The notes under the pieces were generated by a model. That model was not told the origin of the DNA and made no database searches. It saw nothing but the letters and a program-made list of their open reading frames with translations. From the NCBI RefSeq assembly GCF_000306255.2, contig NZ_AKWY02000034.1, positions 434,001-498,000 of the forward strand: 64,000 nucleotides of DNA, read 5' to 3'. Shown here one piece after another: positions 31,728 through 46,728 of this stretch. The position numbers and the translations under genes were made by a program. This DNA is from Leptospira noguchii serovar Panama str. CZ214. GTDB lineage: Bacteria > Spirochaetota > Leptospiria > Leptospirales > Leptospiraceae. Within the stretch, counting starts at the first letter, position 1. Each line of letters opens with the position of its first letter.

Positions 31728-33140
31728 ATGACTGAAAAAGAAAAAAAACTTTGGGGTGGAAGATTTCAAGAAAAAACCTCTTCGATTTTAGAAAGGATCG
31801 GACAATCTATATTCTTTGATCATAAACTTTATAAAGAAGATATTCAAGGAAGTATTGCACACGCAAGAATGTTAAAACAGATCGGAATTTTAAATTCAGA
31901 AGAATTGTCTAAAATAGAAACCGCTCTCGCGCAGATAAAAACCGAATTTGAAGAAGGAAAATTCGAATTTAAATCAGAATTAGAAGACGTTCATATGCAC
32001 ATAGAGTTTCGTCTAACGGAACTAATTGGTGAAACCGGAAAAAAATTACATACTGCACGATCCAGAAACGATCAAGTTACTCAAGACGTAAGACTTTATA
32101 TTCTTAATCAAGGAAAAGAAATTCTAAAATCTATTATCAATCTTAGATCTTCTCTTTATCAAAAAGCGAAACAGAGTTTAGATATAATCATACCTGGTTA
32201 TACCCATTTACAAGTAGCACAGCCCATTCGTGCGTCTCAATATCTTCTTTCTTGGTTTTGGGCTTTGGAAAGAGATCAGGAGTTTTTTCATTTTGCATTT
32301 AAGGCTTCGGAAGAATTGGCTCTGGGTTCTGGAGCAATGGCTGGTGTGAATTATCCTACTGACAGAGAATTTCTGAAAAAAGAATTAGGACTTTCTAAAG
32401 TATCTCCGAATTCAATGGACGCGGTTTCCAGTAGGGATCATATTCTAGAATTCTTATTTGCGTGCACTCAGTTGATGATCCACGTTTCAAGGATTTGTGA
32501 GGATATTATTCTTTATTCTTCTCAAGAATTTGGAATTTTAAAACTGCCTGATTCTCTTACGACCGGTTCTTCTATCATGCCTCAGAAAAAAAATCCAGAT
32601 ATTGCTGAACTCATTCGTGGAAAATCGGGAAGGGTGATCGGAAATCTAAATCATCTTTTAGTAATGCTCAAAGGTCTACCTTCTACATACAACCGAGATT
32701 TGCAAGAAGACAAGTTAGCTCTGTTTGATTCGATTGAAACCGTTCAGATCAGTTTAGAGGGTATTCGAGAAATGATCGAAGGTTGGATTTGGATTCCTGA
32801 AAGAGCGGAAGTTTCTTTAAAAAATGGATTTGCGACCGCGACGGATCTCGCTGATTTTCTTGTAAACGAGAAGAAAATTCCTTTTCGAACGGCTCATGAA
32901 CTGGTAGGGACTCTTGTTGGAGTTTGTGTAAAACAGAAAAAAACATTATTCGATTTACCAGAATCGGATCGAATTTTAATTTCAAAACACTTTGTAGGAA
33001 AGGAGTATGAGGAAGCGGTTTCTCTTTCTCTTTCTGCAGATAAAAAAATTTCTTATGGAGGAACTTCTAAAAAAAGACAGGAGGAGCAGTTAAAAATTGC
33101 GCTGGATTCTTTGAAGGAAGCAGAAAGATTGTTTTTATGA
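31728..33140 (+). CDS. argH: Argininosuccinate lyase
   Basis: ArgH splits argininosuccinate into arginine and fumarate. The fumarase-superfamily signature [12 protein letters not shown] is at about 280-291, and [17 protein letters not shown] (about 108-124) and [10 protein letters not shown] (about 158-167) form the other active-site segments. At 470 residues it is standard. The stop overlaps the ATG of the cyclophilin gene (ATGA). Confidence 0.97.
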   Translation: MTEKEKKLWGGRFQEKTSSILERIGQSIFFDHKLYKEDIQGSIAHARMLKQIGILNSEELSKIETALAQIKTEFEEGKFEFKSELEDVHMHIEFRLTELIGETGKKLHTARSRNDQVTQDVRLYILNQGKEILKSIINLRSSLYQKAKQSLDIIIPGYTHLQVAQPIRASQYLLSWFWALERDQEFFHFAFKASEELALGSGAMAGVNYPTDREFLKKELGLSKVSPNSMDAVSSRDHILEFLFACTQLMIHVSRICEDIILYSSQEFGILKLPDSLTTGSSIMPQKKNPDIAELIRGKSGRVIGNLNHLLVMLKGLPSTYNRDLQEDKLALFDSIETVQISLEGIREMIEGWIWIPERAEVSLKNGFATATDLADFLVNEKKIPFRTAHELVGTLVGVCVKQKKTLFDLPESDRILISKHFVGKEYEEAVSLSLSADKKISYGGTSKKRQEEQLKIALDSLKEAERLFL

Positions 33141-34012
33141 GAATTATTTTTGGAATATTAACACTTGTTTGTTGTTTAGCGTGTAATCGAAATCAGTTTA
33201 CTCAAACCAAATATCAACCAGAAGCTTATACCGCTTCTTCTGTAGTGGTTCCAAGGCCGGACACTGCTGTTGTTCCTTTGCCGGAAAAGCCTGCGATTTA
33301 CGCTATATTTTTGACTACTCAAGGAACGATGGTGCTTGAGTTATTTGATAAAGACGCTCCTAAAACGGTTCAGAATTTTATTGATTTAACTCAGGGTGAA
33401 AAAGAATTTTTATCTAGAAACGGACAAAAAGTAAAAAAACCTTTTTATGACGGCTTAACCTTTCATAGAGTGATTGAAAATTTTATGATCCAAGGGGGTT
33501 GCCCAAACGGAGATGGAACTGGAGGTCCAGGCTATCGTTTTGATGATGAAATTAACGGAAAATCACTTGGACTTGATCAAATGAAAGCAGGAGAATCTCC
33601 TTATTATCAATATCAATTACAGAGAGTTGTTGCCAGTGAACTTCAGATTAAAAATAGGGAAGAGGCAGAAGCTAAAAGAGAATTGATCGGAAAAGCATTT
33701 GAAGACGCTAAAAAATTATCCGTTTTAGAAATTCTTTTTAGAACTGGATATAAATATAATGAAATTTTAAAGTCTCATAAAGCAATCAAAGGATCTTTAG
33801 CAATGGCAAATGCCGGACCTAATACGAACGGTTCCCAATTTTTTATCAATCAAGTGGATACACCTCATTTAGATGGACTTCATACCGTTTTTGGTCAGTT
33901 AGTAACTGGAGAGGATGTAGTGGATAAAATCGTAAAGACTGGTAATTCCAAAACTACAATTAAAAAAATACTCATCGTAGATAAAAGAAACGTAACTACA
34001 ACCCCACAATGA
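33137..34012 (+). CDS. Cyclophilin-type peptidyl-prolyl isomerase, probable lipoprotein
   Basis: An exported prolyl isomerase: the N-terminus [15 protein letters not shown] suggests lipid attachment at Cys16. The cyclophilin domain is seen in [25 protein letters not shown] and [19 protein letters not shown]. Between these halves lies an insertion of about 55 helical residues ([20 protein letters not shown] onward) that ordinary cyclophilins lack. It would fold proteins in the periplasm or at the outer membrane. It is coupled to argH and to the next gene by ATGA overlaps. Confidence 0.9.
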   Translation: MRIIFGILTLVCCLACNRNQFTQTKYQPEAYTASSVVVPRPDTAVVPLPEKPAIYAIFLTTQGTMVLELFDKDAPKTVQNFIDLTQGEKEFLSRNGQKVKKPFYDGLTFHRVIENFMIQGGCPNGDGTGGPGYRFDDEINGKSLGLDQMKAGESPYYQYQLQRVVASELQIKNREEAEAKRELIGKAFEDAKKLSVLEILFRTGYKYNEILKSHKAIKGSLAMANAGPNTNGSQFFINQVDTPHLDGLHTVFGQLVTGEDVVDKIVKTGNSKTTIKKILIVDKRNVTTTPQ

Positions 34013-34641
34013 CTTTTGCAAAGGATAAAACTCAGGCAAAAAATTACTTAGCGGTGATCCATGAACTGGCGAATTATTCACCCGGTTCTAGTACTGATCG
34101 TATTTTAGAATGTCTGTCTGTACTTCCTGCTCATGATGAGGAATCCAGAACTTCAATCTTGGAAACGAGCGAAGGAAAAAATCTTCCGAACCGTTTGGTC
34201 GGGATTATAAAAATTTTTCGAATTATTCACTCCAAACGACAGGAAGTGCATTCTTTTTACGAAACTGCAATGTCGAAATACGGAACGATTAATTCTTTGA
34301 CTGCAAAAAGAAAACCGACCGACGACGAGGCGAGGATCAAACAGGTTCTCACTGATTATATTCTAAAAATTGAATCCTTTTTCGAAAAAAACGATATAGG
34401 AGATGAGGCTCTCATTAAAGAAATCAATCGGTTTCTAAACGAATTAGAATCTTTGAATCTGTTAAACGAAGACAATGTATCAGCTTTGATGCTTTCTTCA
34501 AAAGCAATTTCTCTCATTCAACCTCCTATGGAAAAACTCGTTTCTTGTTACGAAGATTATGATAAAGTAGAAATGATTCTTAAAAGATTGATCCGAATTG
34601 CGGAAATGATTGTAGAAGACGCAAAAGCTCCAAAAGCATAA
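34009..34641 (+). CDS. Hypothetical helical cytoplasmic protein
   Basis: A 210-residue acidic, almost wholly helical protein with no signal peptide and no motif I recognise. Segments such as RLVGIIKIFRIIHSKRQEVHSF and VEMILKRLIRIAEMIVEDAK look amphipathic. Its ATG overlaps the stop of the cyclophilin gene by 4 nt, so expression is coupled, but its role is unknown. Coding use matches its neighbours. Confidence 0.65.
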   Translation: MTFAKDKTQAKNYLAVIHELANYSPGSSTDRILECLSVLPAHDEESRTSILETSEGKNLPNRLVGIIKIFRIIHSKRQEVHSFYETAMSKYGTINSLTAKRKPTDDEARIKQVLTDYILKIESFFEKNDIGDEALIKEINRFLNELESLNLLNEDNVSALMLSSKAISLIQPPMEKLVSCYEDYDKVEMILKRLIRIAEMIVEDAKAPKA

Positions 34642-35018
34642 CATTATCCTTTAGAAATTTCTAATCAAATATGAGTGTGAAGTAATAAAATGAGAAAAAT
34701 TTTCTAAAAGTATGAGTACCTACAATTTTAGAATTTGTTCGTAAAATCGTCATTTGTGATAGTTCCCACGTTTAAGAATCGATCTGCAAGGTTCAAATCC
34801 CAGCTTTTTTGAGAAAAATGAATTCCTTACTCATCACGTTCATTAAATGTTATAGTTTCTGCAGAAATCGTCACATCATATTTGCGAACTTTGGTGAGAC
34901 GTGATCTGTTTTATGCTCAAGAAACATACTAATCTAACTACCACGCTTTTACTTCGGATCTTATCACTTTGAGTATTTTTTCGTGGGTTTTAGGAAAATT
35001 TGCCGAAAATAAACCAGA
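34642..35018. other. Gene-free stretch holding repeat copy B
   Basis: No gene is visible. An 80-bp repeat copy lies at 34701-34780 in minus orientation. The rest is AT-rich, and a weak hairpin-like GTTTCTGCAGAAATC near 34855 is too short to interpret. Confidence 0.6.
34701..34780 (-). repeat. 80-bp dispersed intergenic repeat, copy B
   Basis: On the minus strand it reads GATTCTTAAAC, GTGGGAACTATCAC (34756-34769), GATTTTACGAACAAATT, GTAGGTACTCATAC (34710-34723), then TTTTAG. The order and spacing (46 bp between motif starts) equal copy A, with about 80 per cent identity by eye. Confidence 0.75.
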
Positions 35019-35992
35019 ATGATCCGTGTTTTATTTGTAATCTTATTCTTGGTTCCTTCGATTCTATTTTCATTTCCAAAACGGGACGCAAGAGGTTCTG
35101 TATCCGAAAACTATCTCAAACAACAGGGAATCATTACCTTAGATTTGAAAAAAATCCACTACCGAGAAAATGATAGAATTCCGGTAAAAATGTCTATTAC
35201 AAACACGGGGGATGAGGTAGTTCGAATTTTTCCATCTGGAAGAGATTTAGAATCTTATCGAATTGTGGTTCGGGACGAGGACGGAAATCAAATTTCGGAA
35301 CGGGATGAAGAAAAAAGAACAGAATCAAAACGAAGAAATATGGTTCAGTCCTTAGAAGGAAAAGAAATCAAAGAAATCATCCTTCATAAGGACGAGGTAT
35401 TTTCTAAAGAAATCGATTTGAATTCTCGCTTCGATTTGAATCCTGGAAAAAAATATTTTGTGACTGCTTATTTTCATCCAAATATTCACGAAATGCCTGC
35501 GCTTTTTATTCGTTCTCGCAATCAGCCCTATTTCTTTTATGAAGAAAAACATAACGAACCAGTTCTTACTTCTATTCCGGAAAAAGATCCTTCCGTGGAC
35601 GGTTTGGAACCGGAAGAAGTGATTCATTTATTTTTAGGTTCTGAAAAGAAAAAAAATTGGGTTCATCATTTTAAATGGATTTATTTTCCAGAATACGTAC
35701 AAAGTTACGATCAGTATGCGGAAGAATACAATCGCTCTGAAGAGTCCGAAAGAGATTTTCTTTTAGAGAATTTTAAACGTTATCTTACTGAATCCAGAGC
35801 CGGTATTTTGAATTCCTATAGAATTTTAAATACAGAATCCGTTTCGCCTGGCTTGGCAAAAGTAACTGTTTTTGTAGAAAGAAGACTGAACCGTCTTCGT
35901 GCCAAATATGAATATACTTACACTCTCCGAAGAGTTCCAGATGAACAGGGAGGTTTTTGGAAAGTGTCTAACTTAGTAGCAAAGGTAAAAAA

Positions 35993-35996
<4 letters not shown>
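35019..35996 (+). CDS. Hypothetical exported protein upstream of fliM
   Basis: A 325-residue protein with a signal peptide (VLFVILFLVPSILFSFP). The N-terminal half resembles an immunoglobulin-like domain for stress or fibrous exported proteins (YRENDRIPVKMSITNTGDEVVRIFPSGRD), and the C-terminal half carries ESVSPGLAKVTVFVERRLNRL strands. It overlaps fliM by 4 nt (ATGA). Translational coupling to a motor gene is notable, but periplasmic location argues against a C-ring role. No family was recognised. Confidence 0.7.
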
Positions 35997-37018
<1,022 letters not shown>

Positions 37019-37468
37019 AATTTTTTTACGTAAAACTTACATTAGACGGGGTTCGTTCTGGCATTTATGTAAAATTTGAATCCCAGTCTTAGGAAATACT
37101 AATTTCTGCATCATAGGTTACTTTGAATTTGTGAATCAATTGGATACTTAGAAATTAAATTTTCGACAACTTATTATGCGATTCTCAGTAAAAGTCCGTC
37201 CTAAAATCTCAAATTATTATATTTTATAATGAACTTATTTAAAATGATTTGAATCGATTTTTTTAAGTTTTTTGGCAACTTAAGTTAAAAGGTATTAAAG
37301 TAAGTTCATCTAGATTTTCTTATGTTAAACTCACGTTAGTTTTTTCTTCGGTTATAAGATAAATACTAATAAAAAAGGCGGTTAAAAACCGCCTTGGAAT
37401 TTTACGAACTTTCAATCTAATTTAAGAATTTAGATGTAAAGTCGCTTTATTAGAGTTCTATTTAAAAA
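37019..37468. other. Gene-free stretch between fliM and ferredoxin
   Basis: No coding frame is credible. It contains an isolated end of the MITE-like family (TTAAACTCACGTT, 37325-37337) and, near the ferredoxin 3' side, a clear intrinsic terminator on the minus strand. The rest is AT-rich without visible structure. Confidence 0.6.
37366..37395 (-). terminator. Intrinsic terminator after the ferredoxin gene
   Basis: On the minus strand AAGGCGGTT (37395-37387) pairs with AACCGCCTT (37383-37375) over a 3-nt loop. A run of T residues follows immediately. It is about 75 nt past the ferredoxin stop. Confidence 0.85.
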
Positions 37469-37710
<242 letters not shown>

Positions 37711-37916
37711 TCAATTCGTCCCGGTCGCTTAAAAAACAGGTTTCAAGTTCAATTTTCCAATCATTCTTTAGACGGCAAGTCCTTTTCTGATGGAGTAGAT
37801 TCAATCTTATAAAATCTGAATCTACTTCGTGAATGATAAAAACAGGTAAAACTGTGGACTTACAATGAATTTTATGTTACCTTGCCCGGAAAGAATTTAT
37901 AGATAGGAGAACTGAA

Positions 37917-38846
<930 letters not shown>

Positions 38847-38852
38847 GTTTAG

Positions 38853-38895
38853 GCCCTAGTTTTTTTGTAAGAAAAAACTAGGGCTTTTCTATTTT
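38853..38895 (+). terminator. Strong intrinsic terminator after the FecR lipoprotein gene
   Basis: GCCCTAGTTTTTT pairs with the complementary GAAAAAACTAGGGC across a short loop (13-bp stem). TTTTCTATTTT follows. Confidence 0.92.
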
Positions 38896-39019
38896 AACTT
38901 TATAAAATTTAAATACAATATTTATAAAAATAGATTTGAACTTAATAATATTCGATGATTCTAAAATACTCTTTCAAACTTTGATGACTATAAAAACTCA
39001 TGTTTCACCGATATATTTT

Positions 39020-39286
39020 TTACTTTCCTTTGGAGTCGTTCCTTAGTTTGAAATAAAGTATAGCCGCAGCAAAAAGAAAGGTAAATGCATTTGCCAAAAT
39101 GATCGGAAAATCCTGTTTTAAACATCCGTAAATAAACCAAAGAAACACACCCGTTACAAGAACGATATACATGTTTCTGGAAATGTCCTTTGTGCTACCA
39201 CCCATCAAAATTCGAATGACTTGAGGTAAAAAAGAAATTGTGGTCAATAAAGACGCAATATATCCTAAAAACGTAATGGAATCCAT
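39020..39286 (-). CDS. SemiSWEET sugar transporter
   Basis: An 88-residue three-helix protein with the PQ-loop motif SFLPQVIRIL (about 18-27), GGSTKDISRNMYIVL and LWFIYG. That is the classical bacterial SemiSWEET (half-SWEET) pattern, which works as a homodimer moving sugars down their gradient. A Leptospira SemiSWEET is among those with a published structure; this is its family. It lies just before queF on the same strand, without evident functional link. Confidence 0.92.
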   Translation of the reverse strand: MDSITFLGYIASLLTTISFLPQVIRILMGGSTKDISRNMYIVLVTGVFLWFIYGCLKQDFPIILANAFTFLFAAAILYFKLRNDSKGK

Positions 39287-39303
39287 GTCGCTTTAAATTC
39301 CGA

Positions 39304-39705
<402 letters not shown>

Positions 39706-39793
39706 GGATAGTTCCTTGATAACCAGATTTTTTGATCTTGTCATTGCGAAAATTCTTTTTCCCGAATCGATAACAAAGTCCCAAAGAGGTAGA

Positions 39794-41605
39794 ATGGTTA
39801 TCCATAAAAAAATCGCTGTGGTTGATTTTGGCGGACAATACGCTCATTTAATTGCGTCTAGAATTAGAAGACTTGGGGCATATACGGAAATTCTTTCTAA
39901 CGAAGAGCCAGTTTCTAATTATCAAAAATATTCAGGTATCATTCTTTCTGGTGGTCCGGAAAGCGTTTATGAATCGAACTCTCCTATGATTTCGACTCAG
40001 ATTTTCAATTTAGGAATTCCTATACTTGGAATCTGTTATGGTCATCAGCTCATTATAAAATTATTAGGTGGAGTTGTAGAACGTTCTGGAACGGGAGAAT
40101 ACGGTCCTGCTTCTTTACAACTTCATGGAACCAATGGAAATTCTATTTTAAAAAATTTTGTAGGGGGAGAAAGAGTTTGGATGAATCATGCGGATGAAGT
40201 GGTTAAACTTCCAGAAGGTTTTTCTAAAATCGCTTCTTCTAAAGACTGTGGTTATGCGGTTGTTGAAAATTCATCTAAGAAAATTTTTGGAATCCAGTTT
40301 CATGCGGAAGTTAGTCATAGTGAAAAAGGTTCAGTTCTTTTAGATAATTTTATTCAAATTTGTGGGGTTTCTAAAACTTGGGGGATCGATCAGTTTTTAA
40401 AGGAAAAAATTAAAGAGATTCAAGAAACAGTTCAACCAGAACAGAAAATTTTTATGCTCGTTTCTGGTGGGGTGGATTCCACGGTCTCTTATCTTCTTTT
40501 GTGTAAGGCTCTTGGTGCTGAAAGAGTTTTAGGCTTTTTAATTGATACCGGTTTTATGAGGAAAGAAGAAGTACTTCCTCTTCAAAAAAAATTAACTCTT
40601 CAGAACATTCACCTAACGGTGAGAAACGAATCCTCACTTTTTTACGAAAATTTAAAAGATAAATCTGATCCGGAAGAAAAAAGAAAAATTGTAGGTAATT
40701 TATTTTTAGAAGCTAGGAATCGCGCAGTAAAAGATTTGGATCTGGAACACGGAGATTGGCTTTTAGGCCAAGGTACGATTTATCCAGACACGATCGAATC
40801 CGGTGGAACCAAACATTCTCATACCATTAAAACGCATCACAATCGAGTAGAAGCGATTCAGAAATTGATTGAACAAGGAAAAGTTATAGAACCAATTCGA
40901 GATCTTTATAAGGACGAGGTAAGAGATTTAGGTGTGCTTCTGGGTTTAGAATCAGAATGGGTAGGTCGTCATCCGTTTCCAGGACCGGGGCTTGTGGTTC
41001 GTATGCTTGCAGTGGAAAAAAAAGTAACTGAAAAAGATCAATTGGAAATCGATTCTTATCTGGCAACTCAAGGTGGGTTGTCCGGAAAAATCCTTCCAGT
41101 TGCAAGTGTAGGCGTTAAAGGGGACAGAAGGTCTTACGCCAACTGCGTTGCGTTAAACGACATTGAAACGGATTGGAACACTTTAGACCGTGTAGCTACT
41201 TATCTTTCAAACCGATTTTCCTTTATCAATCGAGTGGTTCTTTTACCTTTCGAATCAGATCTTAAAAAACTGAACTTTCAATTTACTGGAATGCAGTTGG
41301 ATAAAAAATGTTCCGACTTACTCCGTGAAGCTGATTTTATAGTTGAATCCGTGATTCGTAAGTTGGGGCTTTATAATAAAATCTGGCAGATGCCAGTAGT
41401 TTTACTTCCGATTGGAGAAAAGGAAAATGAAAAGAGTATTGTACTCCGTCCAGTGGAATCTCAGGAAGCAATGACTGCTAACTTCTTTCGGATGGAGCGT
41501 TCTATTTTACAAGAAATTAAAATAGAAATTCTAAAAATTCCTGAAATTCGTTATCTGTTTTTTGATCTTACAAATAAACCTCCCGGAACGATTGAATGGG
41601 AATGA
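39794..41605 (+). CDS. guaA: GMP synthase, long (eukaryote-like) dimerisation domain
   Basis: GuaA aminates XMP to GMP. The class I amidotransferase has Cys81 in GICYGHQLI; the ATP-pyrophosphatase loop LVSGGVDSTVS is at about 222-232; the protein ends DLTNKPPGTIEWE. At 603 residues it exceeds the common bacterial length of about 525. The C-terminal part (QMPVVLLPI, VLRPVESQEAMTANF) looks like the longer dimerisation domain of the human-type enzyme. The ATG is chosen because GAGGT precedes it; upstream frame overlaps queF. Confidence 0.95.
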   Translation: MVIHKKIAVVDFGGQYAHLIASRIRRLGAYTEILSNEEPVSNYQKYSGIILSGGPESVYESNSPMISTQIFNLGIPILGICYGHQLIIKLLGGVVERSGTGEYGPASLQLHGTNGNSILKNFVGGERVWMNHADEVVKLPEGFSKIASSKDCGYAVVENSSKKIFGIQFHAEVSHSEKGSVLLDNFIQICGVSKTWGIDQFLKEKIKEIQETVQPEQKIFMLVSGGVDSTVSYLLLCKALGAERVLGFLIDTGFMRKEEVLPLQKKLTLQNIHLTVRNESSLFYENLKDKSDPEEKRKIVGNLFLEARNRAVKDLDLEHGDWLLGQGTIYPDTIESGGTKHSHTIKTHHNRVEAIQKLIEQGKVIEPIRDLYKDEVRDLGVLLGLESEWVGRHPFPGPGLVVRMLAVEKKVTEKDQLEIDSYLATQGGLSGKILPVASVGVKGDRRSYANCVALNDIETDWNTLDRVATYLSNRFSFINRVVLLPFESDLKKLNFQFTGMQLDKKCSDLLREADFIVESVIRKLGLYNKIWQMPVVLLPIGEKENEKSIVLRPVESQEAMTANFFRMERSILQEIKIEILKIPEIRYLFFDLTNKPPGTIEWE

Positions 41606-41874
41606 CAGAATTTCGAAAAATGCAGGATTAGGAAAACAAGCGTCGCCTAACTACGACTTGATTTAAAATCCTTTCGTACACAGACGTTTGGAAACATAAC
41701 GTCGGCAAACCTAGTTGTTCAATGATTTAATTTAGAAATAAATTTAGTTCTAAGTTTACGTTATTTCTATTTCAAAATAAAACTTTACTCAAAAACTATA
41801 CGAGCATTACCAAGCGTTTTTCACATGCTGACCGTTTTGCTATAAAATTCACAATACTTCATTTTGAAAAATTT

Positions 41875-42318
41875 TTACGTTTTCTGTAAAATCGAAAATT
41901 CGCTTCCAAGATATTCAAAGATTAGCTCATTTTCTCTTTGAAAGATTTTCTTTGAAAAGTCTAACAACAGTTCGCTGGAAAAAGAACCCCATTCTCCTAA
42001 AAGTGGAGCGGGATGTACTATCGATTCTTGAAAAACTTTCAAGTTCTCTGGTTGAAAAGAAACGGATAAACCGGGGGAGTAAAATAGTCTGCCATTTTCT
42101 AATTTTCGAAAAACAAAAATCGTAGTCACTGGTTGAATGAAATTCCATTCTCCGTTACAAACGGAAATATAGGGAAATTCTAAATATTCTCCTGTGTTGT
42201 TCTTGCGAATTCTAGAAATAAAAAAATCCAAAAACTCTGGATCTTTCAGTTCGGAAGAATCATGATAAAGTTTTCCTCTTCCGTCTAACCGATAAAAATA
42301 AATTCTTCTTTGTTTCAT
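41875..42318 (-). CDS. UPF0598/DUF4505 family protein
   Basis: A 147-residue protein: RRIYFYRLDGRGKLYHD at the start, then KDPEFLDFFISRIRKNNTGEY, FPYISVCNGEWNFI and SVSFQPENL with a later VHPAP. This series matches, block by block, the UPF0598/DUF4505 family best known from the human mitochondrial protein C8orf82. No enzymatic role is established for the family. The start is the ATG; extension upstream would run into the tRNA genes. It stands alone, transcribed away from the tRNAs. Confidence 0.8.
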   Translation of the reverse strand: MKQRRIYFYRLDGRGKLYHDSSELKDPEFLDFFISRIRKNNTGEYLEFPYISVCNGEWNFIQPVTTIFVFRKLENGRLFYSPGLSVSFQPENLKVFQESIVHPAPLLGEWGSFSSELLLDFSKKIFQRENELIFEYLGSEFSILQKT

Positions 42319-42321
42319 AAA

Positions 42322-42362
<41 letters not shown>

Positions 42363-42363
42363 T

Positions 42364-42443
<80 letters not shown>

Positions 42444-42445
42444 CA

Positions 42446-42545
<100 letters not shown>

Positions 42546-42665
42546 CAAAATTTCCTCAATTCACATTGAGGATAACCTAATAAAAAGAATTTAATTCACA
42601 ACTTAAACGTCTGTTTTGTAAAAAAAACGGATATCAAAGCTGAAATTGTCTAATGGGGTATAGTT

Positions 42666-43289
42666 TTGGATTATATAAAGGAATGGCAGGAAATTATAAA
42701 CTCACAGAACGTGCAAAAGGCATTGGTGGAGCATTTTTCTTATCTCTCAGAAAACGCCAAAGAATTTTTAGAGGAATGGATGCTTACTGTGAAAGAGGTT
42801 ACAATCTGGAATGAATGTTTAAGCATTCAATTTACAGATGATAAACATCTTGCGGCTTCCCCGCCTGCAACTCAATTATCGAAGTACAAAAATTGGCCCG
42901 AGTCGTATCAGAAATTGGTAAAACGTCATGAATTTTTAGATGAGTATAGTACTAATTTTCGTTTAGGCGGGACTGATATTTTTGAGCCAGGGGAAGAGGA
43001 TTGGGATTGGGAAAACACCCGAGAAGAATTGCTAGAGGAATATGGTGAGGATTCTGAAGGCTGGAATCGGATAAAAGATGGAAGTAAAATTTTATCTCCA
43101 ATTACAATGTACGGGAATGTATGGCTTTATCATCCTCTTCAAAAAAACTCCCAAAAAGAATCTTTACTTTACTTCTTTTCACATGCACTTTGTGCCTGGC
43201 CTGAAAACCCAGTCGATGCCGATGCTGGGTTGTTATCTTTGCAATTGTTAACCGGAAAAAGAAGCGGGGACGATGGGAGAATGAAGTAA
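42666..43289 (+). CDS. Orphan hypothetical protein downstream of tRNA-Leu
   Basis: A 207-residue acidic soluble protein from a TTG start. I do not recognise it. Tryptophan and acidic clusters (FEPGEEDWDWENTREELLEEY) resemble the style of SUKH/SMI1-type immunity proteins, but no defining motif could be confirmed. Its site right after two tRNA genes, a common place for acquired genes, and its lack of an operon partner suggest acquisition. No integrase or toxin is nearby. Confidence 0.6.
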   Translation: MDYIKEWQEIINSQNVQKALVEHFSYLSENAKEFLEEWMLTVKEVTIWNECLSIQFTDDKHLAASPPATQLSKYKNWPESYQKLVKRHEFLDEYSTNFRLGGTDIFEPGEEDWDWENTREELLEEYGEDSEGWNRIKDGSKILSPITMYGNVWLYHPLQKNSQKESLLYFFSHALCAWPENPVDADAGLLSLQLLTGKRSGDDGRMK

Positions 43290-43356
43290 AGTAAGCTTCG
43301 TTTGGAAATAGAGTTTTCGAATTCCAATTTCGCATAGATTCCTAAAATGCGTTTTA

Positions 43357-45747
<2,391 letters not shown>

Positions 45748-45855
45748 TATCCGTTCCTCCAAAGTTCCTAAAATTCTCTTAAAAAACCAATGACAGAGAA
45801 GGAATTCATTCTACCATTAGAAAAAAAGAACCGATTCTAGGAATCAATCAAACCG

Positions 45856-46728
45856 ATGGCAAAATCAATTCCAGCCAAGAAAAAAAAACAAACTCAAAAA
45901 AAGGGAACTTTACAAGAATCGATCGAAAAAAAACTTTCGGTTACTATCATTACATACAACGAAGAAAAAAATATAAAAGAGTGTATTGAATCTTGTTTAG
46001 AAATTGCGGATGAAATTGTAATTTTAGATTCAATCAGCACGGATAAAACCGAAATGATTTCTAAGTCTTTTTCTTCCGTCAGATTTTATAAACAGAGATT
46101 TAAAGGTCATATCGAACAAAAAAACGACGCAATTGCACTTTGTAAATATGAATGGATTCTTTCTTTGGACGCAGACGAAAGAGTTTCCGCGGAACTGAAA
46201 AATTCGATTCTTACCTTTAAACAAAAACAAGACGATGAAAGTTTGAACGGTCTTCAAGTTTCCCGTTTAACTTATCACATGGGAAAGTTTATCCGTCATT
46301 CTGGTTGGTATCCTCAATATCGTTATCGTATTTTTAAAAAAGGAAAAGCGGTTTGGGTAGGAGAAAATCCACACGATTATATTAGCATTCAAGGCAAAGG
46401 AAGTAAAATTTACGGAGATATTATTCATTATAGTTTTAGAGATCTTTCCCATCAAGTAAATACGATCAATCAGTTCTCTTCGATCGTCGCGTTTACGAGA
46501 CAAAAAAAAGGAAAAAAATTTTCTATTTTGAGAACGATCTACAAACCGCTTTCTAAATTTATAGAAACGTATTTTTTTAAGTTCGGATTTTTAGACGGTT
46601 TTCCAGGTTGGGTGATTGCCGTTTCTTCTGCATATTCTACTTTTTTAAAGGACGCCAAACAATACGAATTGCAAAAAGAAATTTTAGAACGTCCGTCTAA
46701 CGTGAAAAAGGACTATGGGCGTAATTAA
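45856..46728 (+). CDS. GT2 glycosyltransferase, WaaE/KdtX-like
   Basis: A 290-residue family-2 transferase: LSVTIITYNEEKNIKECIES (about 29-48), DSISTDKT and the metal-binding LDADER (about 101-106). The overall pattern with HSGWYPQYRYRIFKKG is that of LPS-core beta-1,4-glucosyltransferases of the WaaE type. It probably acts at the inner membrane face on the lipid A-core. The 3' end overlaps the next gene by 14 nt, which is followed by gmhA, so the block is a heptose/core operon. Confidence 0.85.
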   Translation: MAKSIPAKKKKQTQKKGTLQESIEKKLSVTIITYNEEKNIKECIESCLEIADEIVILDSISTDKTEMISKSFSSVRFYKQRFKGHIEQKNDAIALCKYEWILSLDADERVSAELKNSILTFKQKQDDESLNGLQVSRLTYHMGKFIRHSGWYPQYRYRIFKKGKAVWVGENPHDYISIQGKGSKIYGDIIHYSFRDLSHQVNTINQFSSIVAFTRQKKGKKFSILRTIYKPLSKFIETYFFKFGFLDGFPGWVIAVSSAYSTFLKDAKQYELQKEILERPSNVKKDYGRN

